From NCBI GenBank assembly GCA_029891345.1, contig CM056994.1, positions 225,982,991 through 226,046,990 on the forward strand: a DNA stretch of 64,000 bases. Reading direction: 5' to 3'. Below are positions 23,763 to 36,654 of this stretch, piece by piece (the stretch's first letter is position 1; each line of letters starts with the position of its first letter). The notes under the pieces are model-generated. The model saw only the letters and a list, made by a program, of their open reading frames with translations. It made no database searches and was not told where the DNA came from. The translations under genes and the position numbers were made by a program. Origin of the DNA: Dryococelus australis. Lineage: Eukaryota > Arthropoda > Insecta > Phasmatodea > Phasmatidae.

Positions 23763-24804
23763 AATGTGTGTGTGTAAATGCATGCCATTTGTGCCAGTAA
23801 AATTATAGTGAAATGTGCCAGTTATGAATACACAACACTAACTTTAAACCATTACCCTGCTGGCAAAATCATCCAATTCACATCATCCTCTGAATTGGAT
23901 GTGCTGCTGTCAGATGTAATGTCATCACCCCATTCCAACCATAAGTCAAAAACATGCTGTCAGTTTCATTTTGTTAATTTTATAAAAATAAAACTCCACT
24001 GTTCACATAACTATAATAATGCTCAATTTTGTACAATATGACTGAATGGTGACTGGATATACAAGTGTATACGATAAAAATAGTAATGTGCTGCGCTATC
24101 AAGTTAGAATGTGATTAGAAAAAAAGGACCACTAGCATGCACTAGTAACGAAACTCAGAAGCAACATCATAGCATATCTACTTTGCAACATTGTAAGGCA
24201 ATTGGCAATTGTGATACATGAAAAAAATTTTAACCCCTTCCTCGATTCATCCAAGTTATCTCAAGCATATGTCTTGTGTGCAAATAATGCATACCAGTAT
24301 ACTCAGACAACAACCTCTCTTTTAAGCACCTCATTGTTTTGGACGAGTTTTGTCTCCTCTTTCTTGTTTACTTCGATACTTTGTAGATAGCATTACAAGT
24401 TTCCCAACAAACAAAATATATCAGTAATTGCACAAAATATTAGAAGGAAATATTTTACTATTGTTTGCATGTTTTCTTTGCAGGGATCACCAAATATGGC
24501 AAAAATAATTCTTACTTAAATATTCGGTGCTCTGTGGCATAGCAAATTTATACATTATGTCATGCAACATACTAAGTAATACAATAAACATTATAAACTG
24601 GTCTGAGGCACACTTGATAAAGAGACAAATTTGGAATTTCAAATGCTAGCATAACATTTAATTCAAATGAGCAAATTTTTCTAGTCAATTAAAATGAATG
24701 GAATACAAATACAGTAATATTTTGCTGTGACGTGCTATAATTCACTTACCTGTCATTTCCTTGTTTTTTTTCCCCCTAGTACATATAAATAACTTTATAG
24801 CTTT
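23763..24804. other. AT-rich intronic DNA
   Basis: No gene. A 28-bp segment at 24427-24454 closely resembles 20531-20558 (ACAAAAT-TTAGAAGGAAATATTT), just left of the MITE, so both lie in copies of one unidentified repeat. Confidence 0.4.
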
Positions 24805-25083
24805 GTGTTGTATTGCAAGAATTTGCAAAAAAAATTTGTAATGCATCTAAGTCAATCACAAACTTTTAAAACTTTGCCCAAATTTGGCCAGGTTTTAGAA
24901 TTATGTAAGGAAATCCTTTACACTCCCAAAAACTTAAGTGATCACCTCTGCTGCATCAATCTCCTTAAATACCTGCTAAAGGACAATCAGCATGTGCAAA
25001 TGAGCTTAAAAAATTTTCCTGATTTATGTACTATAATGATTCAAGAATTATTTTTAAGTTTCTTTTTTCAGGCCTTTTTCTAG
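24805..25083 (+). CDS. Unrecognised exon-like open frame
   Basis: A 92-codon open frame with a helical, HEAT-like appearance (LCCINLLKYLLKDNQHVQ). A polypyrimidine tract ending CCCCCTAG lies at 24767-24779 and another acceptor-like GCAAG at about 24816-24820. No good GT donor is visible; the frame ends at TAG shortly after a TTTTTTCAG. It could be part of a gene nested antisense in the torsin intron, or a decayed copy. No family is recognised. Confidence 0.28.
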   Translation: MLYCKNLQKKFVMHLSQSQTFKTLPKFGQVLELCKEILYTPKNLSDHLCCINLLKYLLKDNQHVQMSLKNFPDLCTIMIQELFLSFFFQAFF

Positions 25084-25332
25084 ATGAGATATATAGATAC
25101 GGATATAGATATATATATATATAGATAAAGATATAGAGATAGATCTAGAGAGGGAGATATATAGATAGATAGAAACAGATAAAGAGAAAGATAGAGATAA
25201 GATATAAATATAGAGATATAGATAGAGACACAGGTAGAGATGGATATGGATATAGATACAGGTAGAGATGGATATGGATATAGATATAGATAGAGCTAGA
25301 GAGATATATATATAGACAGAGAGTGAGAGATA
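25084..25332. repeat. Imperfect GATA/TAGA-type microsatellite
   Basis: About 250 bp of AGATAT, AGATAG and GATATGGATATAGAT units. Long open frames on the minus strand here (Ser-Ile-Tyr-Leu repeats) are translations of the repeat, not genes. Confidence 0.9.
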
Positions 25333-25335
25333 AAA

Positions 25336-26454
25336 GCGGGATGCTGTATGCTTGCCCGATTTCCAACTTGCTTGTCTCATTTTTGTCCACTTCCCTGATT
25401 ATTTACAATTTTTCTGAAATGATCTTTGCAGTTTACTTTAGCTTTTTCTCATTCATATTCTTTATAACACAAAAATACGTATGCACAGTATTTGGCTTGC
25501 CGTGAACTTTTTCGACCCGCTCAAGGCTAAGTTGTCAATCTTCTAATCTTCGCAAACTAGTGCCTTCATGAATTTTTTTTTTTAAGCAGGGTGGCTGGTA
25601 AGGGAAGACAGCTAGGGAGCGCTGCAAGGTGGTGGATATTTTTTTATGGGTTTGGAGGTGACAGTACTGTTGCAAGTTCTCAATCCCCCACTGCCTGGCC
25701 GGCCAGGCCGGGCGCTGGAGCCAATTGCCATATGGTTTTTGTGTGTCAAGCAGCACCCCTCGTTTGGCTGTGTCGAGCCTCTGAAAAGGTCGCTCCCTTC
25801 TTTTTCCTCTTTGCGACCTTCCCCCGCATCTAGTCTACACCCTCCATCGGCTGTCTGTCATCCCTCCCCTTAGACACGCCGCCCACACCGCTATATTACT
25901 TTCCTCCTTCCATCCTCCAGCCACGCCCATACCACTACTCTCCTTTCTGCTCTCCACCGTCAAGCCATGCCCACACTGCACCAAGCTTCCTTCCTAACCT
26001 CCCACCCTCGTACACAGTACTCCTACACCATTCTAAGCTCTCTTCCACACCTACCTTCTTTTTCATTTCTTTTTCTTCCCCTTTCCACTTTGTATATGTA
26101 TTCCTATAATCTGCATTCTCATCCTCTTGCAACAAACACCTCCTCACTCGTTAGAGGCAGTTGTCACAAGAGGCAGCCCAGAATTTTCTTTGCCTTACTC
26201 TGCCTAACTTCTGTCACATCTTTTCACCTCTTCCGTGAGCAAAAAAAGGTGACAAAAACCAGTTAACAGACATGAAAACTCTGGCATTATCAATGCCATC
26301 ACTGTGGTGGGCAGTGGCTGCGTTAGTTGATTGCTGCGTCACCACCCATTGCTGGTTTATGTACATGCACCTATGACACTGTAGGCGATGCATGTTTATT
26401 ATCATAATTATTACAGCTTTGATTAATTAATCTGAACTTTACATACACTTTTGG
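25336..26454. other. Pyrimidine-rich intronic DNA, no gene
   Basis: From about 25780 to 26230 the plus strand is strongly C/T-rich. A GC palindrome (CCTGGCCGGCCAGG) lies near 25695-25708. No coding domain was found. Confidence 0.4.
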
Positions 26455-26608
26455 ATGAAATTCAACTTCGAATTACATAAAAGGCGAATTTCGAATCAAC
26501 CGAACTTAAAAACATATAAAATCCTATTCTTCCGTATGGGTGCGAATAAACACTTCAAATTATATATAATTTTTTATTAATCAACTTACAAATAACGAGG
26601 TTTAACTG
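26455..26608. mobile_element. Pogo/Tigger-like right end
   Basis: Read inward on the minus strand, the end is CAGTTAAACCTCGTTATTTG, next to a TA (26609-26610), with subterminal ACTTCGAATTACATA-type repeats. CAGTT-AACCTCG ends with TTCGAATTA repeats are typical of pogo/Tigger elements. The other end was not found. Confidence 0.5.
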
Positions 26609-26619
26609 TATCAGATGGT

Positions 26620-29600
26620 CACCCATTCTATCTACACCATAAGTAGAACAGTAGAGCCCAAATAGGAACACTGCTCTTGGACCAGCTGGTTAGTGTGGTG
26701 CTCACTTTCTTTCCACTGCATCTCCATGCCAAGAAAGGAGGTGTTCCCTAGACTAGGAAGACTCGGCCGAGACAACACCCACGCAGTGACCCTCGACAGT
26801 GAGACCTGACTTGCAACATGCATTGTGCATCCGCACCAGGTGTTGGAATAAGGTGTCCGCCCTGTCGACGGCCAACACATGATCTGACACACTGTAAATA
26901 TCACAAGGAACCTGCCTTGCCTTGCCGACACGAAGGGCGATGTGCGTTTCCAATGACCAACTCCAAGCGCTGTGGACTAAAGGGGTGCATCAAACAGACC
27001 TTAATCACTTCCGGGTGCCTGCACGAGCTTACCCTTGCCCTCATCGCATCCATTGTTCAACTAGGACCAAGGGAATAAACTCAAGCCATACGACACCTGC
27101 AGGACCCTGTCGAGCCAGAGATTCCAAAGGACCTGTTCCCAGAACCTGTACGATTTGGCACTGAAGTACATACATATCTGGCCGCTTACGTTGAACAGTC
27201 AGACCGTCGGCCTACTGAAGTAATCACCTACTTGATTCCAGCAGTGTTAATTCCAGCTACTCAGTCAACACTCAAGCCCCACTGCCCACCTCCACCCGCT
27301 GCTTCATAAAGTATCCACAGCATACCTACTGCTGGTTCATCCAACAATCACGTTCGCCACCCAGGTATACCCCTCAAGGCAGGAAACCTCAAACACAAGA
27401 TTACACTGTCAGAACCAGACTGTGCCCTGCCGCAAAGCTACCAGGCCAGTCTTGCACAACAGGTGTGCTCCAATACCCCATCAGGACTAATTTCCATGCA
27501 CAAACCCCAGAATATAAGGGTGCACCTGACTCAGTATCCAAACAAAAATCAGAACCAGTCTCACCGCACCTAAGTCTATATCTCACCAGATGTCCCGCAT
27601 CAAGTAGAGAAGGTATAGGCTTTTCTCTGGCACCTAACACCACCTTATACAATGACTAGGCAGCAATGAACGAGTCAGTCAGACACCCACTCAGAAGCAC
27701 CATGGACTTTGGGGAATATTTGCAACACCCCGTGGCACCCAAAGTCACAACAATCATGTTAAATACAGAACCCACAGAGCACACATTCAACAAAGCCAAC
27801 TCGGCCGTAACCAAACACAACCACTGTTCACTACCCAGCTGCCCCGGTACAGGGATGAACCAAATTAAATGTGCCCATTGCCAGTGATGGCATCATTATA
27901 CCTGCCTAAGCTGGGCAGATGAACCTAGATACATGGACTGCCTCGAGTTCCGCTGTGCAAAATAAATGCAGAACCCGACAGAACACTTTTTGCATCTGGG
28001 TCACGTTCTCCGGACACGAAATTCAAACCGTCAATTGTATAATATGCAGCGAGACGAATCACCAAGCCTGTATAGGGTGGCCCGATGAGCCAGTCAACCG
28101 ACCGACCTGGCCTTATGTACCAATGTGAGGTATGTCAACGATCCTCAGATTACCAACCCCCCAACTCCCGCCCAGTCTCTCCACGTAGCCAACCGCCCAA
28201 CCTGGGAGAGCTACTACTTCTCGAATATGCCGGGACACCTCACAAAGATACAATTGCATTCACAACGGAATGCAAGACAGAGTTCAGACTTCATGAAATA
28301 CCTGGGAAACAGTGGGTCAACTGAGTCCAAGCAAAACTGAAGGGTAAAGCACCTGACTTGTGGAACATGTATGCGGAGTTTGTGTCCATCTGGAAGCAGC
28401 TTAGCATCCGCCTAGCGCAATGCTTCACCGGTGAAGAAGTCCTAGCTCGCTTGACGACCAAATTTTATAGCCATACTCAGAAGCCAGGAGAGGAGATTGA
28501 AATCTTTGCCCGGAGGAAAGCACAGATATACCACCGTATCTTCCCAGACGAGAACAAAGAAGGTTGCAACAGACAAATATCACGCCTATTGTTACCATGA
28601 CTTACTGATTCCAAAGCCTCTCACCTTAAATGAGCTCATAGAGAGAGCCCGTGAAGCAGAGAAAAACTTTCAGACACAAGCTCTCCTCAACCAGCCTAAA
28701 CCCGCGAAAATCCTGGAAGATCGGAAAACGGAAGAACGCAGGAACAAACCACCGCTGCCCACACAACAAGCCCCTCGGCTACCTAAATGCTGGTACAGCT
28801 CAGAATATCACTACAATAAAGATTGCCCGCAGAAACCCGGAACGTGGCTTGAGCGCAAGGAAGAAGGGTGTCCAAATGGTGGCCCACAACCCAACTCCAT
28901 AGGACAGAAACTGACAAATGCACAACCGCAGGGAAACACCTTCGCTGGTGGATCAAAGAAGGCAATCCTGTCGGCAAATAAGGGCAAACCGTCAAGCTTT
29001 TAGATGAGGAGGCGAAAGTACCTGAAACGCCCTACATCAAGGTCAGAATCAATGGAAGGAATGCACTAGCGCTGCTCAACTGTGCAGCATCTGAAAACTT
29101 CCATCTGTTGAGACATCCTTAGTGACGACCAGAGAGCAAATGTGGGTCCACAATACAAAAGACTATGGATGGCAAAACCAGACTATACCCTTACCGTCGA
29201 AGGCAGAATCCAACTCTCGTTCGAACTTCAGCATCTCAAGACACAAGCCAACTTCATTGTTTCCCCGGACATCCAAGAGGATCTTAAACCAGGCCACACG
29301 TCACTCCGTCAACAGCAGTGCATAATGGACCATGGGCAACAGCAAGTATACCTGGGTAACGAACGACGAACCACGCTACATTGGGAATATTAGCTGGAAC
29401 AACCTACACCTTCCAAGATCTGCATCCAAGAAATCCAGCACAATCTTACCGAGGCGCAATTTAGACAGCTGAAAGAGGTAGTCTATGAGTACGCCGAAGC
29501 CTCGTAACCAGAAAAATCTTACGCCAAACCCACACAAATCATCACAAAATATTGTTTAACATTGATCTACAATCAGCCTTACAAAGTTTCCGCTCAACTG

Positions 29601-32600
29601 CATCAACTGATTATGGAGCCGCTGGACAAAATGAAGCGACAAGGGATCATCAAACCATCTAACACAACAGATAACTCCCACTGGGTGTTGGTACCAAGGA
29701 AGGATGGACAATTACGCTTCTGTGTCAATTACAAAGCCTTGAACGATACAACACTACCCGTCCCACCACCAGGTATTGACGACGTAGTGTATTCCAAATC
29801 ATGGGACGATCACTTAGTCAACACGCAACGAGTGTTGGAACAACTACAGCTCCATGGACTTACGGCAAAACTTTCCAAAAGCCATTTTGGAAAAACATGC
29901 ATTGAATATTTAAGCCACATCATATCTCCTGAAGGAAACTACCTGCAAAACCAGTACATAAGGGCCATACAAGCAGCTGAAGAGCCTCGCACTAAGAAAC
30001 AGTTACAGCACTTCTTGGAATAATGTAACTGGCTTAGGGATTTAGTACCCAACATTGTGGACCTGATGACCCACCTTTATCCTATGTTGGAGAGATGCCA
30101 AAAAAGATAGACACCAGAACAATGGGTGGCCTTTGAAGCTCTAAAGGCCAACTTTCAAAACATCCAGCACCTACATAGACCATTTTACAAATGGACGCAG
30201 GCCAGAACGGACTCGGCTCTGTCTTGTAGCAGGAGGATCCAGACGGCAGGCCTCTAGTGATAGCATATGCCAGCACCCAACTGAACGCGATGGAGCCGAA
30301 TTACCATATCAACGAACAGGAATGCCTGGCTGTGATCTGGGCAATCCGGAAGTTCTGTTACCATCTGGAAGGAACACATTTCCTTCTGTGGACAGACAGT
30401 CCTGCACTCAGATGTTATGGGAGCCATGTCACAACAAAGCCAAATTGAGACTCTGGGATCATCTCTCAGAATCCAAATTTGAAGTCCAGCACAGCCCTGG
30501 GAAGGAAAACGATTTCCCAAACGCCCTGTTCTGCCTACCTGACCAGCTTGAGGAAGCTAAACCTAACAAGGATTTTGATTGCGTCCTACCTCCTTAACCT
30601 CCGGTAATACGACCAGAAGAGCAGTTACAACTCCTACAGTTATAACTGAGCTGAAGTCAGATTGAGCATCATTAACAGCTTAACCCTGAACTGAAGGACC
30701 TTATCGCAAAATACACGCAATGGTTTGAGCTACGCGAGAATATTGCGTGGTCTCACAAAAACCAGCCTGAAGCAAAATAGAGGACCTGGATACCTCAGGA
30801 TCTAAGACATGAAGTCTGCAAGCACTTCACCAACCACCAAAATACAGGGCACCCCGGAACCCGGGAAACCCTCGCTGACATCAGTATGCGTTACATCTGG
30901 GACGGCATTAGCCGGGATGTTCTCCAACACGTCAGCGAATGATCCAAGTGCTGATTATATAAAGCTTACCCTGCCTGGTGCCCCACAACAAAACCTCGCA
31001 AGTCACACATGCCGTGGATCTGGGTAGCGGTCAATTTAATGAGACCATATCCCGGAAGCACAAAAGGGAACAGACATCTGCTGGTCATCATGGATTTGTT
31101 CTTCTCATTAGACCAAAGAATTTCCTCTTCCTAGCTAAGAGACACGACACATCACCAATAGGTTTCAAAACATGAGATTCACGAGCCAACAATTGCAATG
31201 GGCATGTCAAGGCTGGGGAGCAGAAACATAAGATGCCACAACCCTACCATCCTAAAGGCAATGCAACTGAACGACGCAACCAAGAGCTCGGACGTGTGTG
31301 TGCCTCCAGCTGGAAGACAATCAATGCCATTGTCACAGCCAGCTGCCCAGAATCATTTTTGCTTTGCACCGATGCACCAACAAGGCCATTTACTATAGTC
31401 CTAGTCAACTGCTGTTCGGACAAACTCTTTGACGTCCAGGAACATTCTCACGGAACGTCCTCACCCTGAAGTGATACACCCAACTGTTCTGAAGCGCTTT
31501 GAAAGAGCCTGTGCAAACAAGAGGTGTACATTGCCCAGAATTACCCTCAACCACACACTGGAATCCATGCCTTTGTCATGGGAGAAACCGTCTTGCTTCG
31601 CAGCCACCCTCTGATTCGTGGCAATGCCCAATTTGGCACCAGGCTGGCCAGAAAATGGGAAGGCCCATACAAGGTGATAGGACGCAAGGAGAATGTCTAC
31701 TGCACTGGATGAGGTAACGGAAGACGCCGTACCCCCTCTCACCGGGAAGCACGAATGTTGCAACCTACAAAGAAAGACGGGGTAGCACCAGCAGCGACAA
31801 CCAGTCACAACTCAGCACCAATTGGGAAAAGATTCCCAAAGCCGAGAAGCAAGCCATCGGATCTGACAGTACCGTCCACCCCTTCTACATTCAGCCGGAA
31901 GTTCACCCAGCACCCTGGAAGATGAACACTGAACACCACCAAGTGACCTGGAGAGGCCCAGCGGACCCCGACCCAAGTCGTCAGTGCCCACGTCCGACCA
32001 CTGGCTCCAAGACTTTGCCCATCAGCTCAGTTAAGACTGACAGCCCCACCCGAGCCTTCATCTTCACGAGCTATACCTCTACCTCCAGCTCCCCTGAAAC
32101 ACCTCATCCAGGGACCTGTCACGCAGGGCGCAGTGGTAAACATCAGCACCAAGACCCATCCTTCCTCTGCAGAAGCCCCAGCCAGAACTTTCAGAATATC
32201 CGAGGTCGTCTCCCAGGCCTCAGCATGACTCGCACCTGCTGCCACGAACACTCCTAATTGTGCGGGCTCACTAGCTGCCCAGTCCACGCTCAACACAGAG
32301 GCTGCCGTCTTCAAGCCACCCACACTGCCCAATGTCGAGACAGCGCTACAAACATAATGCCACCACAGAGTACAGGACAATACTAATGTAGTAAGCTCAA
32401 TGTTTAAACCAGTAAGCTCTGTTCTGCTTTCGAACTTCAGGTCACCTAACGATGCCAAAGAGGACCCTGTAAACTGCTACCATGGAGTGATGGAGTTCCA
32501 GGGTAGACACCGACACCAATCCAGGTCCAGAACAATCTTCAAGGGAGCAGAACCTGCAGAGACCAGTCCTGAGTCGCTTTGACATGGAAGTGAAGAAGCA

Positions 32601-32690
32601 CTGAAGGACACACTGAGCGGGCCAGTGTATATTAGAGCCCGCACTCTCCTGCCAAGGGAGTCCAGAAGTCAACAGTACGCCAGCCACCCA
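26620..32690 (+). mobile_element. Ty3/Gypsy LTR retrotransposon fossil (plus strand) with PHD-like motifs
   Basis: A broken Ty3/Gypsy copy in the opposite orientation to torsin. Recognised parts, left to right, are GC-rich gag-side sequence (26.6-27.8 kb), two PHD-finger-like Cys/His clusters (about 27815-27960 and 28000-28140), a retrotransposon gag region (about 28330-28600), a zinc-knuckle-like cluster (about 28785-28830), reverse transcriptase segments (about 29560-30020, including WVLVPRKDGQLRFCVNYKAL), RNase H (about 30240-30420, NEQECLAVIWAIRKF), the integrase zinc-binding side (about 30800-30910) and an integrase C-terminal segment (about 31500-31710). It is incomplete and has many breaks, more than ten. 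No LTR pair was found at its ends, so its age cannot be dated from LTRs; it looks old. Confidence 0.8.
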
Positions 32691-33010
32691 GAAAACAGCA
32701 AAAGGGGCATAAACATAAGAAACATTGCAGTGTTTGGCCTAAAACTTAATAATCTTATGGGAAAACATTGGCCTAAATACATTTTGAAGTAGAAAATCTA
32801 GTTGAGTCACATGGTGATTGTGTCATAAAATTGGCTGCTTATATATGTGTCAAATGTGATCGAACTGGCATGGGCTAAAATGAAGTACGTCTACATAATT
32901 CAGAAAAACAACACTTGCAGAGCATTGTCACTACTGATGTGTGTTGCTTAAGCTATTGGTCAACAAGTAACTTTTGGGAATGTGCTAGGTCAGTCATGCA
33001 TAAACTAGGA
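32691..33010. other. AT-rich spacer between two retroelement fossils
   Basis: A purine-rich CAAAAGGGGC near 32698 could be the polypurine tract at the end of the Gypsy fossil. Nothing else is recognised. Confidence 0.3.
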
Positions 33011-34690
33011 ATTTAGTTCACCTTCTTTCTGGTTACAAGTTTGGGCCAAGGTGGGCTGTCTACTGGGTACAAAGTCGGGTACAGCTGGACAAGCAATATG
33101 TCTAACAGTAACATTGGCCCTCTGGGGCAATGATGACTTACCAGAGCTCGGAGGCGGTTGCGGAGAGCTCGTTGATGAGGCGGTAGCAGTGCTGCAAGAT
33201 GGGCAGGCGGGCCCCGTGGTCTTCCTGACCTTGGCGGGGCTGGAGCTGCCGTAATGCTCGGCCAGATGTCGGAGATTCCACTCCGTTCGAGCCCAACTAC
33301 CGAAGTGCGGATTGTCATGTCCGAGCCTGGTGTCGCTCCGGTGACCAGGGCCCGGACTACCAGATGATCTTCGTAGCCAGTCCTAGTTGAGACGGAGTAA
33401 AACACAAAGCTCCATATGGGAGAAGGCGGTCTCCCTGCATGTCGAGCGGCTTCGGCCTGCCCCCATGGGGTATCGTCTCCGGGAGCAGCGAGGTTTGCTG
33501 CACATACCTGCTTAGCAACACTGAACTCCAACTTCATCTCCACTCTTTGAGCTCAGTGCCTGACGTGGAATGGCATAGAAGTTCAACAAACTTGATTTCC
33601 TAAGAACGGCAGGCAATCGACGTAACCCTAACTTAGGCATGTAAGCCGACAATGGCTGGCGGTGCGCTCCCTGGCTCCAAATAGTGCAAGCACCTGGAGG
33701 CGTGGGTCGTAAACCGCGTTCCTGCCACTGCCGGGTGTGGTCCACGAAGGTAGTGCCTCCAATCCCAAGCAAATACCCCTACCAGCACCTTAGTTAGGCG
33801 ATCCGGTCAGCGATACAACTTGAGGTGGATGTCCCACCCCGGTGGGGTGTGTACCTAGTGGTTGGGGCGTACAGAATGGGTGGCCGTGTTGAAAGATGAG
33901 GTGTGTGTGCCGACGGGCAGGCCCCTGAAGGGGGTCTGACATCCTCCTCTATTCATGGTGAAACACCCGGTCTCCTGCTTGCCCTTTTAGGTTGAATACT
34001 TCATGACGCACACATTCTACTTCTAGGACAAAGAACTCTTGGCTACATTACAGAATTAGTATTTATTGCAGCAATAAATACTAGGTGACTCATTCGTGAA
34101 ACCAAGCAGGTTTGTGCGGTAGAAAAATTGGCTACGCAAATAAAGGGTGGATACCTATAGTGCGGTTGCCTAGAAGAGGCCCTAACTTTAAAAGGGGTGA
34201 CCACTACCAGCAAGTAGTAGTAGCTGAAGACCCAAGAGGATCGACAACTGAAGTGTTAAAATGGACAATGTATTCTTGCAGATGAAGGCATTTGGTCATG
34301 GCGATTAACAGGAGGTGTTGAAGCCTCTGGAAGGTGGTGGCAGCAGCCACTGGTCATTGGTGAAGAACTCGAAACTCTTTGAGAGGACTGTGAGGGCCTA
34401 GAATAGTAGAGAGCCCCAGCACAAGAAATGTTGAGGCGAGCTACTGGAAGCAATAACTCCCGACCTCAGCTGCGCACTGCCTTATATGCGGCTCACTCTG
34501 GAGTGCGTGATGGGGCCGGGGTGGGAGGCATGATGGGCCCCTGTGACGTCGGCCTGGAGTGAGCAGGGTGGGAGAACTACCCTCATGTGCTCAGAATATG
34601 GCCTCAGGCACTCTGCCATCTTCGGGTGCATCAGGGAGGCTAACATGTCATGCGGCCACCTTGAATACCTAGCATTTTACGTGGATAAAA
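33011..34690 (-). mobile_element. GC-rich LTR/leader-like retroelement fossil, copy C
   Basis: It shares ordered blocks with copy A: 33770-33910 with 610-760, and 34400-34490 with 1405-1495 (CCCCAGCACA, GCGAGCTACTGGA and a minus-strand TATA-like motif at 34481-34488). The layout on the minus strand is promoter, long leader with AATAAA-type motifs near 34065-34080, then GC-rich sequence. A 176-codon open frame at 33013-33543 (minus) lies where gag would be expected but shows no recognisable domain. Broken; the family assignment is inferred. Confidence 0.45.
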
Positions 34691-36600
34691 GGTGCATTTG
34701 AGTTGAAACTACTCTCTGCGCATTCGTAAAACTTTGTGCTTGGTTTACTTCCTCTTGTTTTAATACTCCTTAGTAGAGAGAGAAGGGCAGGTCAGGAACA
34801 GCCTGGAAACCAAGTATCTTCCATATTCCTTCCCTGGAACACATCCTGCTAGATATATTGGAGTTGTTTTCTGTAGTTGTTGAAGCACGTGTGGATGAGT
34901 CGTAGTCGATTTGGCATATTGGTACAAGCGGCACATGTCACTACATTACTGTTGCAAAACGCTTAGTCTTTACATTCATTTGCAATTATCGATTGGATCA
35001 TGAAAAATATTTTAGAAGAGTTCATATTTTATCAGAGTGATGACAGCTATGAAACTAGTGCTAAAAAATGACATAACAGCTGACACTAGTGGCAACAATG
35101 TTCTAGTAGTCCTATTGTGACAGTATAAAATACTTATGTTGTGGATTTAAAAACTAAATTTAACATAATATTTAAGCATCTGCATTGAAAAATGTGTTAG
35201 TGGTCAGACAGTAACTGTGTTTTTAGAATATAAAAATGACAGAAACTTGTGTAAGTTACCTCACTGTTAACATTTTTTGTGTAACCGGCATTGGGCCTAT
35301 AGGCTATGGTAAAATATAGTGCATAGATTCTAGTTTGTCACAATTTTATCAAGTACAGTATTCATAATATTTTAAACCAGAATTAATTATAATGTATTAA
35401 GGTACTAAAATAGATGTTTTCAACAGATGGACCAGTAATTATTAGGCATGGGCCAATGCCAATACCAATTAACATGCCGATACCACGACCATCGGCATCA
35501 GCAGCACCTGAACATCTAAACATTATTTACCTATTATTATTCACCGATTAGTAGAACTAATTTATTTAACACAATGTTAAATACACTGGCATGCTATATC
35601 TCGTAAAGCATTAATTTATCGCATCCATCAATCAGATATCTTGTCCGAAACCCACAACATATTCAGAATAATTGTTTTCCGATAATCTGTTCCCTTTGTT
35701 TACATTTTGCTGTATTTCATGTTGGTACATTCGCCGAAGTTTGTGTGCATCATTCATTTTTGGACACTATGTGAATGCAAAACAATGTGACATGCGCAAA
35801 AAAGACGAAATTTGCCATTTTTAACAGTTTTACCTGAATTTTCACTATTGGTTTTCAAAACACGAAATTGTACCCAAAAAAAAAATCTTCCCGTTTGTTT
35901 ACATCACATGTGAGACGTCGCCTCACTATTGAATGTTGTAAGAATCGATAGTAACCTTAATCGACAGTGCACATTATTTTCTCAAAGATCCAAAAGAGGG
36001 CAGTAAATTCAACAAATAAGTGTTTGTACAACCTATATTGATAGTTATTTAAATAAATTGTGTACCAAAAAAGAGCAGCACAAGCAATTTGTACACGTTT
36101 TCTCGCACGAACAGTGTTCCCAACCGTACGGAAATTTCTGTTCATGAACGGAAATTTTATTGTTTTAAAAGATGCATACGGAAATTTTTACGACTGTATG
36201 GTCCATACACTAAACGGACAGAATTTTTCCATGTGAATATTTTGTCAGAAAAATTCGTAACCATAAGATTTGGGGGAAGAGAAGGAGATTATGTTCAGTA
36301 GTAAGCATTGAGACTAATGATTGATTCCATCATTTGCATGATAATTGAAATAAATAAATAAAGGTTTATGAGGTTGGTATTATTAGTGTTTTTAATCAGA
36401 GTAGTTTTTTTACAACCTTTCTGTACATATTTCTATGAACAAGATGATATTTTCCATGTTTATAAATGGCTGTTGCAATGACTGCATTCTATACTCTGAA
36501 ATAAGTCATACTTATAACAAAACATGTAAATAAGTTGTTCATTTTATATTTGTATATTTCATATATTCATAAATATATTATACATCTCAACCTAATCTTA
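34691..36600. other. AT-rich intronic DNA, nothing complete
   Basis: A sequence at about 35443-35520 (AGGCATGGGCCAATGCC and following) resembles a hAT-type end, but no partner end or duplication was found. Otherwise nothing is recognised. Confidence 0.35.
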
Positions 36601-36654
36601 CAACGCAAGGAATTGTCACTAAACATCCAAATTCGTTTACCATCCTTCTCTAAA

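Noticed and set aside
25054-25390. Long minus-strand frames rich in Ser, Ile and Tyr
   Set aside because: Translation of the GATA-type microsatellite.
33013-33543. 176-codon minus-strand open frame as a host gene
   Set aside because: It sits in a repeated GC-rich block and shows no recognisable domain; treated as part of the LTR-like fossil.
35443-35520. hAT-like end AGGCATGGGCC
   Set aside because: No matching opposite end or 8-bp duplication was found.
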